The notes under the pieces are model-generated. The model ran no database searches and had not been told where the DNA came from. It worked only from the letters and a program-made list of their open reading frames with translations. From positions 186,001 to 250,000 of the forward strand of contig NZ_CP119145.1 of the NCBI RefSeq assembly GCF_029167625.1: DNA of 64,000 bases. The letters are read 5' to 3'. Shown one piece after another: positions 16,820-25,200 of the stretch; position 1 is the stretch's first letter, and the number at the start of each line of letters is the position of its first letter. This DNA is from Streptomyces sp. AM 4-1-1. Lineage in GTDB: Bacteria > Actinomycetota > Actinomycetes > Streptomycetales > Streptomycetaceae. The position numbers and the translations under genes are program-made.

Positions 16820-18373
16820 ATGTCCCGCCCGCCGTGTGTCCGGCGCGCGGTGGCCCGAGCACGACAGGTCCCTTCCCTCTTGCTGTCCTCCCCCGCACGG
16901 TCCCTGAAGCCGCCGTCCCTCGATGCCTTCACCCCGAAGGTGCTGCGCACCGAGGTGCTGGCCGGACTGGTCGTCGCACTGGCGCTGATCCCCGAGGCGA
17001 TCTCCTTCTCGATCATCGCCGGGGTCGATCCCCGGGTCGGTCTGGTCGCCTCGTTCACGATGGCGGTCACCATCTCCGTCGTCGGCGGCCGGCCCGCCAT
17101 GATCTCCGCGGCGACCGGCGCCGTCGCACTGGTCATCGCTCCGCTCAACCGGGAGTACGGTTTCGGCCATCTCGTCGCGGCGGTCATCCTGGGCGGGGTC
17201 ATCCAGATCGTGCTGGGCGCGCTGGGAATCGCGAAGCTCATGCGCTTCGTACCGCGCAGCGTGATGGTCGGTTTCGTGAACGCGCTGGCCATTTTGATCT
17301 TCATGGCCCAGGTCCCGGAGATGCGTGACGTGCCCTGGGCGGTGTATCCGCTGATCGCGGGCGGGCTCGCGCTGATGGTGTTCTTCCCGAGGCTCACCCG
17401 GGTGGTCCCGGCGCCGCTGGTCTCCATCGCGGTCCTCACATCGATCACGGTGGCCGCGGGGATCGCCGTGCCCACCGTCGGCGACAAGGGGGCCCTGCCG
17501 TCCGCGCTGCCGGTGCCGGGGCTGCCCGACGTGCCGTTCACGCTCGACACCCTGACGACGATCGCGCCGTACGCGCTCGCCATGGCGCTGGTCGGGCTGA
17601 TGGAGTCACTGATGACGGCCACGCTGGTCGACGATCTCACCGACACCCGGTCCAGCAAGACCCGTGAGTCCGTCGGACAGGGCATCGCCAATGTGGTCAC
17701 CGGGTTCTTCGGCGGGATGGGGGGCTGCGCGATGATCGGCCAGACCATGATCAACGTGCGGGTGTCGGGCGCCAGGACCCGGCTGTCCACGTTTCTCGCG
17801 GGCGCCTTCCTGATGGTGCTGTGCGTCGTCTTCGGGCCGGTCGTCTCGGACATTCCGATGGCCGCGCTGGTCGCCGTGATGGTGATGGTGTCGGTGGCGA
17901 CCTTCGACTGGCACTCGGTCGCGCCCCGCACCCTGCGCCGGATGCCCGCCGGGGAGATCGGCGTCATGGTGATCACCGTGGTCTGCGTGGTCGCCACCCG
18001 GAACCTCGCCATCGGTGTGGTGATCGGCAGCCTCACCGCCGTGGTGATCTTCGCGAAGCGCGTCGCCCGGCTGGTGCGGGTCACCTCCGTGACCGACCCG
18101 GACGGTTCCTCGGTGGTGTACGCCGTCACGGGTGAGCTCTTCTTCGCGTCCTCCAACGACCTGGTGACACGCTTCGACTACGCGGGCGACCCCGGCCGGG
18201 TGGTGATCGACCTGTCCGCGACCCGCGTCTGGGACGCGTCGTCGGTCGCCGCGCTGGACGCCGTCACCGCCAAGTACGCCGAGCGCGGGAAGACCGTCGA
18301 GATCACCGGGCTCGACGAGGACAGCGCCAGGCTGCACTCCACGCTGAGCGGCGAACTCACCTCGGGGCACTGA
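16820..18373 (+). CDS. SulP family anion transporter with STAS domain
   Basis: 517 residues from ATG 16820. About 10-12 membrane segments, including LRTEVLAGLVVALALIPEAIS (first helix with the SulP phospho-site-like region) and GGRPAMISAATGAVALV. A C-terminal STAS domain (residues ~420-510; VVIDLSATRVWDASSVAALD) follows. Imports sulfate, bicarbonate or another anion. GTG 16760 in the same frame is rejected because it lies upstream of the operator and -10 element. The divergent MerR protein is the likely regulator. Confidence 0.9.
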   Translation: MSRPPCVRRAVARARQVPSLLLSSPARSLKPPSLDAFTPKVLRTEVLAGLVVALALIPEAISFSIIAGVDPRVGLVASFTMAVTISVVGGRPAMISAATGAVALVIAPLNREYGFGHLVAAVILGGVIQIVLGALGIAKLMRFVPRSVMVGFVNALAILIFMAQVPEMRDVPWAVYPLIAGGLALMVFFPRLTRVVPAPLVSIAVLTSITVAAGIAVPTVGDKGALPSALPVPGLPDVPFTLDTLTTIAPYALAMALVGLMESLMTATLVDDLTDTRSSKTRESVGQGIANVVTGFFGGMGGCAMIGQTMINVRVSGARTRLSTFLAGAFLMVLCVVFGPVVSDIPMAALVAVMVMVSVATFDWHSVAPRTLRRMPAGEIGVMVITVVCVVATRNLAIGVVIGSLTAVVIFAKRVARLVRVTSVTDPDGSSVVYAVTGELFFASSNDLVTRFDYAGDPGRVVIDLSATRVWDASSVAALDAVTAKYAERGKTVEITGLDEDSARLHSTLSGELTSGH

Positions 18374-18552
18374 GCGCACACCGCCAGGGCACGGGCGGGC
18401 GCTGACGGCGCCGGCGGCACCGGACCGGGCCCAGGTGGCCCCGAAGCGGAGAAGCCGGGGAAGAAGGACAGCGACGCCACGCGAGCGAGACGCGGACCCT
18501 GGCGGTCGGGCGGTAGCGGGCGCGGCACCGTACGGGGGATGTGCGCGGCCCA

Positions 18553-18596
18553 CGGTCGGGACACGGTCCGGTCGGGACACGGTCCGGTCGGGACGT
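18553..18596. repeat. Tandem 16-bp repeat, about 2.8 copies
   Basis: Unit CGGTCGGGACACGGTC at 18553-18568 and 18569-18584, then a partial third copy. It lies in the 263-bp gap between convergent sulP and GNAT genes, just before the terminator hairpin. Confidence 0.7.
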
Positions 18597-18600
18597 GGGT

Positions 18601-18630
18601 GGTGGGGACACCGTCCGCGGTGTCCCCACC
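18601..18630. terminator. Bidirectional terminator between sulP and the GNAT gene
   Basis: Perfect 12-bp stem (GGTGGGGACACC / GGTGTCCCCACC) with a 6-nt loop, six bases from the end of the convergent acetyltransferase gene. There is no T-run, as is common in Streptomyces. Confidence 0.8.
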
Positions 18631-18636
18631 TCACGA

Positions 18637-19581
18637 TCAGCACCAGTTCATCTTGATCTCACGCTCGAAATTGAGGTATCCGGCGCGGCGGAAGGCCTCC
18701 GCCATCGGAATGTTGCCGAGGTCCGTGGACGCGCGGATGCGGGGGACGCCCTCCGCGGCGAGGACTCGGGTCCCCTCGGCGAGGAGGTCGTCGACGTAGC
18801 CGTTGCCGCGGTGCTCGGGCAGCACCCCGATGTAGGCGATGATCGGGTTGTAGGCATTGCGGGCCGGAATGACGAACCCCACCGGCTCTCCCCCGGGCAG
18901 GGCCGCGATCCGCCACCAGTCCCGCGGGCTCGGATACCGCGCGAGTTCGTCCTCGTACTGTTCGACGGCTGCTTCATGGGCAGGCATCCGGGTCAGTTCG
19001 GCACGGCTGTGCGCGTCCAGCGTTCCGTCGAGGACCGAGGCCATCAGCGCCACGAGTTCCTTGCCGTCGTCGACCGGCCGGAACGCGAGGCGCCCGCCGG
19101 GTTCGGGAACCGGCGCCTCGGGGCGCCACTCCAGTCGCAGTCGTTCGACGAAGGGCCGGGCCCCCACTCCTTCCAGTACCGCCATGCGGTCTTGGACGAC
19201 TCGTGCGGTCATCGCGTTCTCACGCCAGTCCGGCGGGGCGAACCGGCTGTACTCAGGGGGGTGCGCCCCGTCCGGCAGGACAGCGGCCATCGCGGTGCGC
19301 AGGAGTCGTACCCCTGTGTCCACCTGGCCGGAATCCGGAGCGCCGTCCTCGATGTCGAGGACGTCCAGGATGAGTGGCGCGTCATCGGCCGCCCGGCCCC
19401 ACCAGGCCACCCTGGCCAGCAGGCGGTCACCACGCAGGGCGACCCACATCCATTCCGGACGGCGACGGCCGGCGGCGAGATCGTTCGCCAGTTCCCCGTT
19501 GAGGGTGTAGGGCAGCCGGGAGAACAGGTCGAGTTCTTCGCGTCCGGTGATCGGACGCATGGTCAGGTCGTTCGTTTTCAC
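18637..19581 (-). CDS. GNAT-superfamily acetyltransferase, two-domain
   Basis: 314 residues. The C-terminal GNAT domain (residues ~170-314) has the acetyl-CoA-binding motif A region IAYIGVLPEHRGNGYVDDLL (Q/R-x-x-G-x-G/A pattern) and ends in GYLNFEREIKMNW. The N-terminal half is a second, degenerate GNAT-like domain, so the protein resembles tandem-GNAT enzymes such as mycothiol synthase or aminoglycoside-modifying relatives; the substrate is unknown. Start GTG 19581 follows GGAG by 11 nt; GTG 19593 is possible. A 17-codon leader ORF lies 41 nt upstream. Confidence 0.82.
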   Translation of the reverse strand: MKTNDLTMRPITGREELDLFSRLPYTLNGELANDLAAGRRRPEWMWVALRGDRLLARVAWWGRAADDAPLILDVLDIEDGAPDSGQVDTGVRLLRTAMAAVLPDGAHPPEYSRFAPPDWRENAMTARVVQDRMAVLEGVGARPFVERLRLEWRPEAPVPEPGGRLAFRPVDDGKELVALMASVLDGTLDAHSRAELTRMPAHEAAVEQYEDELARYPSPRDWWRIAALPGGEPVGFVIPARNAYNPIIAYIGVLPEHRGNGYVDDLLAEGTRVLAAEGVPRIRASTDLGNIPMAEAFRRAGYLNFEREIKMNWC

Positions 19582-19622
19582 GGTCAAGCACACTCCGGTG
19601 AAGGCGCCTGTCCGCTCCGGGG

Positions 19623-19676
19623 TCAGACGCGGTGCGCGCCCCGGGAGGACATGAGCGCGGTAATCCTGCGGATCAT
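19623..19676 (-). CDS. 17-residue leader ORF upstream of the GNAT acetyltransferase
   Basis: Encodes MIRRITALMSSRGAHRV. A strong Shine-Dalgarno (AGGAGGG, 8 nt before ATG 19676), better than that of the gene itself, argues for translation. It ends 41 nt before the acetyltransferase start. The position, the arginines near its start and a hairpin just upstream fit a ribosome-mediated leader/attenuator. The regulatory role is inferred. Confidence 0.55.
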   Translation of the reverse strand: MIRRITALMSSRGAHRV

Positions 19677-19706
19677 GGGCTTGTCCCTCCTCTCGCTGTC
19701 GTGGCC

Positions 19707-19724
19707 CCGCACCTCACGGTGCGG
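19707..19724 (-). other. Hairpin in the GNAT leader transcript
   Basis: Perfect 7-bp stem CCGCACC / GGTGCGG with a TCAC loop. It lies between the predicted transcription start (about 19730) and the leader ORF, on the minus strand. Confidence 0.5.
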
Positions 19725-19736
19725 ACGCAGAGGCAA

Positions 19737-19766
19737 TCTCTATCCGGCCCACGGCCCCGCTCGCAA
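19737..19766 (-). promoter_or_regulatory. Predicted promoter of the GNAT leader transcript
   Basis: On the minus strand TTGCGA (19766-19761), an 18-bp spacer and TAGAGA (19742-19737) resemble the housekeeping HrdB consensus. The remainder of the 303-bp gap 19594-19896 has no other feature I can support. Confidence 0.45.
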
Positions 19767-19896
19767 CCCTTTTCGATCGTCGTGCTCACGACCGCGTCGA
19801 ACGGCACGCCCCGGCGTGCCCGGCCTCGGGTCCCGGTCGGGATCGGAGGCAGCTCGGGGTCGGTCCGCGGTACGGGGAGGTGGCCGCCCCGCGCCG

Positions 19897-20388
19897 TCAG
19901 CCGACGGGGAGCACCAGCTCCGGGCGGTCCCACATGACGGCGGGCGGGTCGGCCGCCTCGGTTCCGACGCGCCGGGCCCCCACGCTGCGGTAGAAGCCCT
20001 CGGCGGGCGGGTGCGAGACGATCCGCACCTCGTCGAGCCCCGCGCGACGCGCCTCGTCCCGCAGATGACCGACGAGCAGCCGGCCGATCCCCAGTCCCTG
20101 AGCGTCGTCCGCGACGAACATCAGGTCGAGCTCCGGCGGGTCGAGGATCAGCGAGTAGAAGCCGAGCACCCGGTGCGAGGCGCTGTCGACGGCGACGAAC
20201 ACCCGGTGCGTCTCGACGTAGTCGGGCCCCACACGGTATCCGGCCACCATGGGCGCGTACGGCCCCTCGTAGGCACGGGAGGCCGTGACCAGCCGGGTGA
20301 GCCGTTTGGTGTCACGCGCGGTGGCCCGGCGCACCGACACGTCCTCGCGACGTGGGGCGCCACCCCTGGGCGTAATGCTCGATGTCAT
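19897..20388 (-). CDS. GNAT family N-acetyltransferase
   Basis: 163 residues, single GNAT domain. The acetyl-CoA motif A is LDLMFVADDAQGLGIGRLLV (Q-G-L-G-I-G), and the C-terminal part is PPAEGFYRSVGARRVGTE. The substrate is unknown. ATG 20388 lacks a Shine-Dalgarno. Instead a -10-like TAATAC ends 7 nt before the ATG, so the mRNA is probably leaderless. Longer in-frame starts up to 20532 would translate promoter DNA and are rejected. Confidence 0.85.
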   Translation of the reverse strand: MTSSITPRGGAPRREDVSVRRATARDTKRLTRLVTASRAYEGPYAPMVAGYRVGPDYVETHRVFVAVDSASHRVLGFYSLILDPPELDLMFVADDAQGLGIGRLLVGHLRDEARRAGLDEVRIVSHPPAEGFYRSVGARRVGTEAADPPAVMWDRPELVLPVG

Positions 20389-20395
20389 GTGGAGA

Positions 20396-20431
20396 GTATT
20401 ACGCACGCTCCGGCGGTCCATCACGCGTGAT
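20396..20431 (-). promoter_or_regulatory. Leaderless promoter with overlapping palindromic operator for the GNAT gene
   Basis: Minus strand: GTGATG (-35, 20424-20419), 17-bp spacer, TAATAC (-10, 20401-20396), with ATG starting at about the expected +1. A perfect 12-bp palindrome ATCACGCGTGAT (20420-20431) covers the -35 box and could bind a dimeric repressor. Confidence 0.55.
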
Positions 20432-20613
20432 CCGGCGCACGGACTCCCGCACTTCTCTCCGGAGCGGGACCGGCCTTGAACGGCGCGGGCGGGGTACACG
20501 ACCTCCAGCACGGCATCCGGCAGCCCAGACATCGGCTCCGGTTACGGACGAAAGGGGTTGGTGAGAGTGGAACAGCACGACGCGACGACCGAGACCCGGC
20601 GGGGGCGGTGACC

Positions 20614-21192
20614 ATGACGACTGTCGTGATCATCATCGTGGCGGTCCTGGTGGTGGCCGCCGGACTGTTCTTCGCCTTCGGCCGCACCCGGGGCGGACGC
20701 GGTCTGCGGAGCCGGTTCGGCCCCGAGTACGAGCGTGCCGTCGCCCGGCACGACGGTGACACCCATGCCGCCGAGCAGGAGCTCGGTGAACGGGTCAAGC
20801 GGTACGGCTCCCTCGACGAACGGCCGCTGTCGGCCGAGGCCCGCGCGGAGTACGCCGCGCGCTGGACCGAGCTTCAGGAGCAGTTCGTCGATTCGCCGCA
20901 GAACGCGGTCGCCGAGGCCGACGCGCTGCTGGCGCGTATGGCCAGGGACCGGGGTTTCCCGGACGCCGAGAACTTCGACGAGCAGATGGCGGCGCTGTCC
21001 GTGCACCGGGCCGAGCACGTCAACGGTTACCGCCGGGTCCACACGGCCCGGCGCGGCCAGACCGGTACGGAGGAGATGCGCGAGGCGCTGATCGAGGCCC
21101 GCGGTCTCTTCGACGCGCTGCTCTCGGACGGAACCAAGGTGCCGGCCCACGCCGGCGGGCACCACCCGACGAAGGAAAGTGGCACATCATGA
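20614..21192 (+). CDS. Unknown membrane-anchored protein with an FVDSP/AVxEAD motif
   Basis: 192 residues. An N-terminal membrane helix (TTVVIIIVAVLVVAAGLFFAFG) is followed by a soluble helical cytoplasmic domain rich in Glu, Ala and Arg. Residues ~85-115 carry the motif FVDSPQNAVAEADALLARM, also found in the next gene. Start ATG 20614 follows a G-rich Shine-Dalgarno. Conserved in Streptomyces in my judgement, but no function can be assigned. It overlaps the following gene by 4 nt, so the two proteins are probably made in equal amounts and act together. Confidence 0.75.
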   Translation: MTTVVIIIVAVLVVAAGLFFAFGRTRGGRGLRSRFGPEYERAVARHDGDTHAAEQELGERVKRYGSLDERPLSAEARAEYAARWTELQEQFVDSPQNAVAEADALLARMARDRGFPDAENFDEQMAALSVHRAEHVNGYRRVHTARRGQTGTEEMREALIEARGLFDALLSDGTKVPAHAGGHHPTKESGTS

Positions 21193-21851
21193 CGTACGAA
21201 TCCGCACGCACCCCGCAGACCCCGGCGAATCGCGCCGGCCGCTCCGAGAACACCGGACGCTCCGAGAACGCCGGGCGGCGCGGTTCCGCCTCCAGGGCCC
21301 AGGGTCCGGAGGGCGCCGCGCCTCCCACCGTGCGCCCGATCCCGGGTGACCGGCCCGACGACCGGACGGATCTGCCCACCGAGCCCGGTACGGCGGGGAC
21401 GGGAACCGACGGCGGTCACGACACGACCCGGCTGGACATACCGGGAGCGGGCGTCGGAGCGTCCGGCGCCGGACCGGACCAGGACGTCCACGAGGACGGG
21501 GCGCGGAAGCGGACCCCGTCGTCCCGGGACGGTCACCGCACCTCCGGACCGGCGGGGAACACGGACGGTGCCGGCGCGGCCGAGCCGCTGTTCCCCTCGG
21601 GCGAGCAGGACCAGCTCGCCGCGCGCCTCCAGCAGGCCGTCAGCGACTTCGTGGAGAGCCCGCGCCGGGCGGTCGAGGAGGCCGACCGCGCCTTCGACGA
21701 GATCGTCACGGGGCTGACGGACGCCCTCGCCCGACGCCGCGACGCCCTGCGGGCCGGGTGGCAGGGCCAGGACACCGAGGCACAGACGGAGGAACTGAGG
21801 ATCGCGTTGCAGCGCTACCGCGAGAGCGCCGAACTGCTGCTCCGCGTCTGA
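21189..21851 (+). CDS. Unknown protein sharing the FVESP/AVEEAD motif with its upstream neighbour
   Basis: 220 residues. The first ~130 are disordered and low-complexity (Gly, Arg, Pro, Asp rich). The C-terminal ~85 form a helical domain containing FVESPRRAVEEADRAFDEIV, similar to the motif in the preceding gene. It has no signal or membrane segment. Start ATG overlaps the upstream stop (ATGA). The two genes may have arisen by duplication of the helical module. Confidence 0.75.
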   Translation: MTYESARTPQTPANRAGRSENTGRSENAGRRGSASRAQGPEGAAPPTVRPIPGDRPDDRTDLPTEPGTAGTGTDGGHDTTRLDIPGAGVGASGAGPDQDVHEDGARKRTPSSRDGHRTSGPAGNTDGAGAAEPLFPSGEQDQLAARLQQAVSDFVESPRRAVEEADRAFDEIVTGLTDALARRRDALRAGWQGQDTEAQTEELRIALQRYRESAELLLRV

Positions 21852-21877
21852 ACGAACACTCCGGCATCCCCGGCCCC

Positions 21878-21917
21878 GCCCCGGTGCGGCGCTCCTCCCC
21901 GAGCGCCGCACCGGGGC
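21878..21917. terminator. Strong rho-independent hairpin after the FVxSP gene pair
   Basis: Perfect 17-bp stem (left arm 21878-21894, right arm 21901-21917) with a CTCCCC loop, 26 nt after the stop. The rest of the gap to 22344 (about 430 bp) has no gene I can support. It contains an A+T-richer stretch near 22035-22065 that could be a promoter for a long desaturase leader. Confidence 0.85.
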
Positions 21918-22344
21918 ATGTCCGGCTCCGCGCGCGGCCGGAGCCACGGCCGTTCTCCCGCTCCGCGCCCCTCACCGTCCCGTCCCCCGTCCTTCACCGG
22001 CCCTTCCCGTACGCTTCACCGGTCCGGCCCGCGTTTGTGCGGGCGGTTATCATGGTGAACAAGACGCCCCAGCCCCTGGCTTCTGGCTGCCCCTCCCGCG
22101 GGCAGCGACCACCGGCCTCATCAGGGCCGCGGGTCCCAACCGGGGACGTCAGCGACCGTCACCGCGGCATCCGTCACGACGCCGCCGTGCTCCCGTCGCC
22201 TTCTCGACACCGCAGTGGCAGTGACCACTTCGGCAATCCGTACCCGGCATCTCGCGTCCCGCGACTCGCGTCGCCTCTCTCGTCCCGTACCAAACGTGGC
22301 ACAGCGCGTGATCCGGTTCTTCTACTCGTTAGGGCGTTGACGGC

Positions 22345-23406
22345 ATGACGATCCACACCTCCGGGGCCCCCACGGCCACCGCTCCCCCACGCGAATCGGG
22401 CAGCGACTTCGCCCGGCTGTCCAGGGCGATCACCGCGGACGGTCTGATGCGGCGGCGACCGGGCTACTACCTGGTGCGGATCTCGCTCGTCGCGCTGTTC
22501 TGCTCGGCGGGCTGGGCCGCCTTCGTCATGGTCGGTGACAGCTGGTGGACGCTCGCCCTGGCCGCCTTCCTCGCCGTGGTCTTCGGTCAGGTGGCCCTCG
22601 TCGCGCACGACATCGGTCACCGCCAGGTGTTCCGGCTGCGCCGGGCGAGCGAACGCACCGGGCGGATCGCCGGGAACCTCGTCATCGGGATGGGGTACGG
22701 CTGGTGGCAGGACAAGCACTCACGCCACCACGCCAACCCGAACCACGAGGAACTGGACCCGGACGTCAACCCCGACATCCTGGTGTGGAGCGCGCGCCAG
22801 GCACGGGTCGCCAAGGGGCTGCCCCGGCTGATCGGGCGCCACCAGGCGTACCTCTTCTTCCCGCTTCTCGCGCTGGAGGGCTTCAACCTCCATGTCGCGG
22901 GCGTACGCGCGCTGGCCGACCGGACCCTGAAGCAGCGCGGCGCGGAGGGCGGGCTGCTCCTCGCCCACTTCGCGCTCTATCTGACCGCGCTCCTCGTGGT
23001 GCTGCCGCCCGGCAAGGCCATCGCCTTCCTCGCCGTCCACCAGTGTCTGTTCGGGCTGTACCTGGGCTCCATCTTCGCCCCCAACCACAAGGGCATGCCC
23101 ACTCTCACCGGCCAGGACCGGCCCGACTTCCTGCGGCGCCAGGTCCTCACGTCCCGCAACGTACGCGGCGGCTGGTTCACCGATGTGGCGCTCGGCGGGC
23201 TCAACTACCAGATCGAGCACCACCTCTTCCCCAGCATGCCGACCCCGCATCTGCGCAAGGCCCGCCCCATCGTCCAGCGGTACTGCCAGGAACTGGGTGT
23301 CCGTTACGTCGAGACGGGGCTGATCGGTTCCTACCGCCAGGCCCTGCGGAGCCTGCACGACGCGGGTGCCCCCCTGCGGGCCGCCGCCCGCGGCCAGGCG
23401 GGCTGA
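22345..23406 (+). CDS. Membrane fatty acid (acyl-lipid/acyl-CoA) desaturase
   Basis: 353 residues. Di-iron membrane desaturase with all three histidine boxes: HDIGH (~88-92), HSRHH (~124-128) and QIEHH (~293-297). Four membrane helices are expected, with the boxes facing the cytoplasm. It introduces a cis double bond in membrane fatty acids with O2 and a ferredoxin- or cytochrome-type donor. Regiospecificity cannot be read from the sequence. The gene is monocistronic and has an unexplained leader of several hundred bases. Confidence 0.92.
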   Translation: MTIHTSGAPTATAPPRESGSDFARLSRAITADGLMRRRPGYYLVRISLVALFCSAGWAAFVMVGDSWWTLALAAFLAVVFGQVALVAHDIGHRQVFRLRRASERTGRIAGNLVIGMGYGWWQDKHSRHHANPNHEELDPDVNPDILVWSARQARVAKGLPRLIGRHQAYLFFPLLALEGFNLHVAGVRALADRTLKQRGAEGGLLLAHFALYLTALLVVLPPGKAIAFLAVHQCLFGLYLGSIFAPNHKGMPTLTGQDRPDFLRRQVLTSRNVRGGWFTDVALGGLNYQIEHHLFPSMPTPHLRKARPIVQRYCQELGVRYVETGLIGSYRQALRSLHDAGAPLRAAARGQAG

Positions 23407-23557
23407 CCGGGCGGGGCGCGGTCCGTCCGGCCCCTCCCCCACTCCCATAACGGCGTTTCTCCCCACGAATACGGCAGATCTTCTGAGAGTCTGCTGATAC
23501 GCCCCCGGCCGTGCGCCCCACGCGCACGGCCGGTGTCACGCGGGGACAGGAGTGCGC

Positions 23558-23911
23558 ATGAACGGGTCGGGCCCGGCGATCGCGCTGCTGCTGTGTGTCG
23601 TCCTGGCCGGGACGGCGGCGCTCCACGCGGCCGGGGCCTTGCTGGCGGTGGTACGTGAGCCGTTGCGGACGCGGCCGTTCAGCGGCGGGCTCGCTCCGCC
23701 GGAACACGCGATGTCGCGGTTCCATGTGCGCTGGTATCCGGTGACGATGGTCTTTCTGGCCTTCGACATGGAAATGCTGTTCATGTACCCCTGGACGAAG
23801 GTCGTCGTCGAGGTCGGCGTGTCGGCCGTGGTCGAGATGTTCCTCTTCCTGGGCGTCCTGTTCGCGGCGGTGGCCTACGCCTGGCGCGAGGGTGCCTTCC
23901 GATGGACCTGA
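23558..23911 (+). CDS. nuoA: NADH-quinone oxidoreductase subunit A-like protein (second, partial nuo cluster)
   Basis: 117 residues, three membrane helices. It has the NuoA core RFHVRWYPVTMVFLAFDMEM followed by LFMYPW, corresponding to F-x-x-FDxE-x-x-F-x-x-PW. The Cys of the usual ECG loop is replaced (FSGGLAPPE). The NuoA loop normally lies at the quinone/B-D interface. AGGAG precedes ATG 23558; an in-frame GTG at 23552 is rejected because it overlaps that Shine-Dalgarno. First gene of an eight-gene overlapping operon. Confidence 0.88.
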   Translation: MNGSGPAIALLLCVVLAGTAALHAAGALLAVVREPLRTRPFSGGLAPPEHAMSRFHVRWYPVTMVFLAFDMEMLFMYPWTKVVVEVGVSAVVEMFLFLGVLFAAVAYAWREGAFRWT

Positions 23912-25200
23912 CCCCGCTCGTCCGGTTACGCCGCGCGGCCCTGCGCAGACCCGCCGTCCTGGTCGCCGCCGGGCCGGGCGCGACACGGGTGCGGCTGGCC
24001 GTCGAACGTGAACTGCCGCGCCGGGGGTGGCCCACGGCGCACGGTCCCGCCGACGCCGATCTGCTCGTCGTCGCCGGAGATCCGGGAACCGGTCACGCCG
24101 AGTGGGCCGCGGGGGTGTGGGACGCGATGGGCGCGCCACGCGCCAGGGTCGCGGTCGGTGCGGCGGAGCGGGTGGCCGACGCTCTCGACGAGGCGCACCG
24201 GGCGCTGCTCGCCGCCTGCCGGGCGACGGGAGGGGGCCACCCCACGGTCGAGCGCCGGCCTCAGGAACCCGGCCGTGGAAGCGACCTGACGGCACATCGG
24301 CGGCGTTCCCCGGGCGCCGGCCCACAGCACGGACGGACCGGGCACGAAGAGCACACCGGGCACGGAACGTCCGGTGTCGCGGGGGCCGCGATGGCCGAGC
24401 GCGCGGACGACCGGGACGGTCTCCGGCTGGACCGGCTGCACCTCCCGCTCGGGCCGATGCTGCCCGACTGGCCCGCCGGGCTGGTGCTGCGGCTGGCGCT
24501 CCAGGGCGATGTGATCCAGCGGGCCGCCGTCGAGACACCGCCGCCCTCGGCGCACCACACGCGGCCGGCGTACTGGGACGAGCCGTGGCTGCGCGCGCTG
24601 CGCGGCGAGACGGTGTCCCGGGGAGCCGCCGCGCGACGGCTCTGCGCGGCGCATCTCGACAGTCTGGGCCGGCTCCTCGCCGTGGCGGGGTGGGGCGACG
24701 CGGCGGCGCGTGCCCGGTCGGTCCGGGACGCCGCGCTCACGGACACCCCGGCGGCCGAACTCCCGCCGCTCGTCGATGCGTTGGCGCGGCGGGTACGACG
24801 CTCGTGGGTGCTGCGCCGCTCGACGGCCGGGCTCGGCGTGCTCACCGGGGCGCGTGCGGTGGCCGCCGGGGCGACCGGGCCCGCGCAGACCGCCACGGAG
24901 GACGGCCACGGGGACGTGTACGGCCGGCTGCTGGCCTGGCTGGCCGGCGCCGAACGCGCCTCGGCGGAGTCGGCGGACGCCCGGCCGCTGGACGGCCCCG
25001 CCGCGCGCACCGGCCCCAGGGGCGCGCTCGACGGCCCGTGTCCCCCTTCCCGTGCGCTGCTCGATCTGCTGCCCGCCCTCCTCGACGGAGCCGAGTTCGC
25101 GGGCGCGCGTCTGATCGTGGCCAGCCTCGACCCCGATCTCGACGGCCTGGTCACCAGCGCCGCCGGGTCCGCGGACGGCACGGAGGTGCGAGGTGGCTGA
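23902..25200 (+). CDS. NuoB/NuoD-like hybrid protein without cluster cysteines
   Basis: 432 residues in the place where nuoB-C-D would be. Residues ~15-100 resemble the NuoB fold (ADADLLVVAGDPG, then VWDAMGAPRARVAVGAAERV), but the Cys of the NuoB GxCA motif and the other N2-cluster ligands are absent. After a disordered linker (~115-175), the part around LHLPLGPMLPDWPAGLVLRL resembles the start of NuoD (L-x-x-GP-x-HP-x-x-G-x-LRL). No quinone-site His or Tyr can be recognised. It probably caps the membrane arm as a scaffold that cannot carry electrons. The homology is my reading of motifs. Confidence 0.6.
   Translation: MDLTPLVRLRRAALRRPAVLVAAGPGATRVRLAVERELPRRGWPTAHGPADADLLVVAGDPGTGHAEWAAGVWDAMGAPRARVAVGAAERVADALDEAHRALLAACRATGGGHPTVERRPQEPGRGSDLTAHRRRSPGAGPQHGRTGHEEHTGHGTSGVAGAAMAERADDRDGLRLDRLHLPLGPMLPDWPAGLVLRLALQGDVIQRAAVETPPPSAHHTRPAYWDEPWLRALRGETVSRGAAARRLCAAHLDSLGRLLAVAGWGDAAARARSVRDAALTDTPAAELPPLVDALARRVRRSWVLRRSTAGLGVLTGARAVAAGATGPAQTATEDGHGDVYGRLLAWLAGAERASAESADARPLDGPAARTGPRGALDGPCPPSRALLDLLPALLDGAEFAGARLIVASLDPDLDGLVTSAAGSADGTEVRGG

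Noticed and set aside
20476..20613. Extended N-terminus of the membrane-anchored FVDSP protein
   Set aside because: It would place a basic, disordered segment before a clear N-terminal membrane helix. ATG 20614 with a G-rich Shine-Dalgarno is better.
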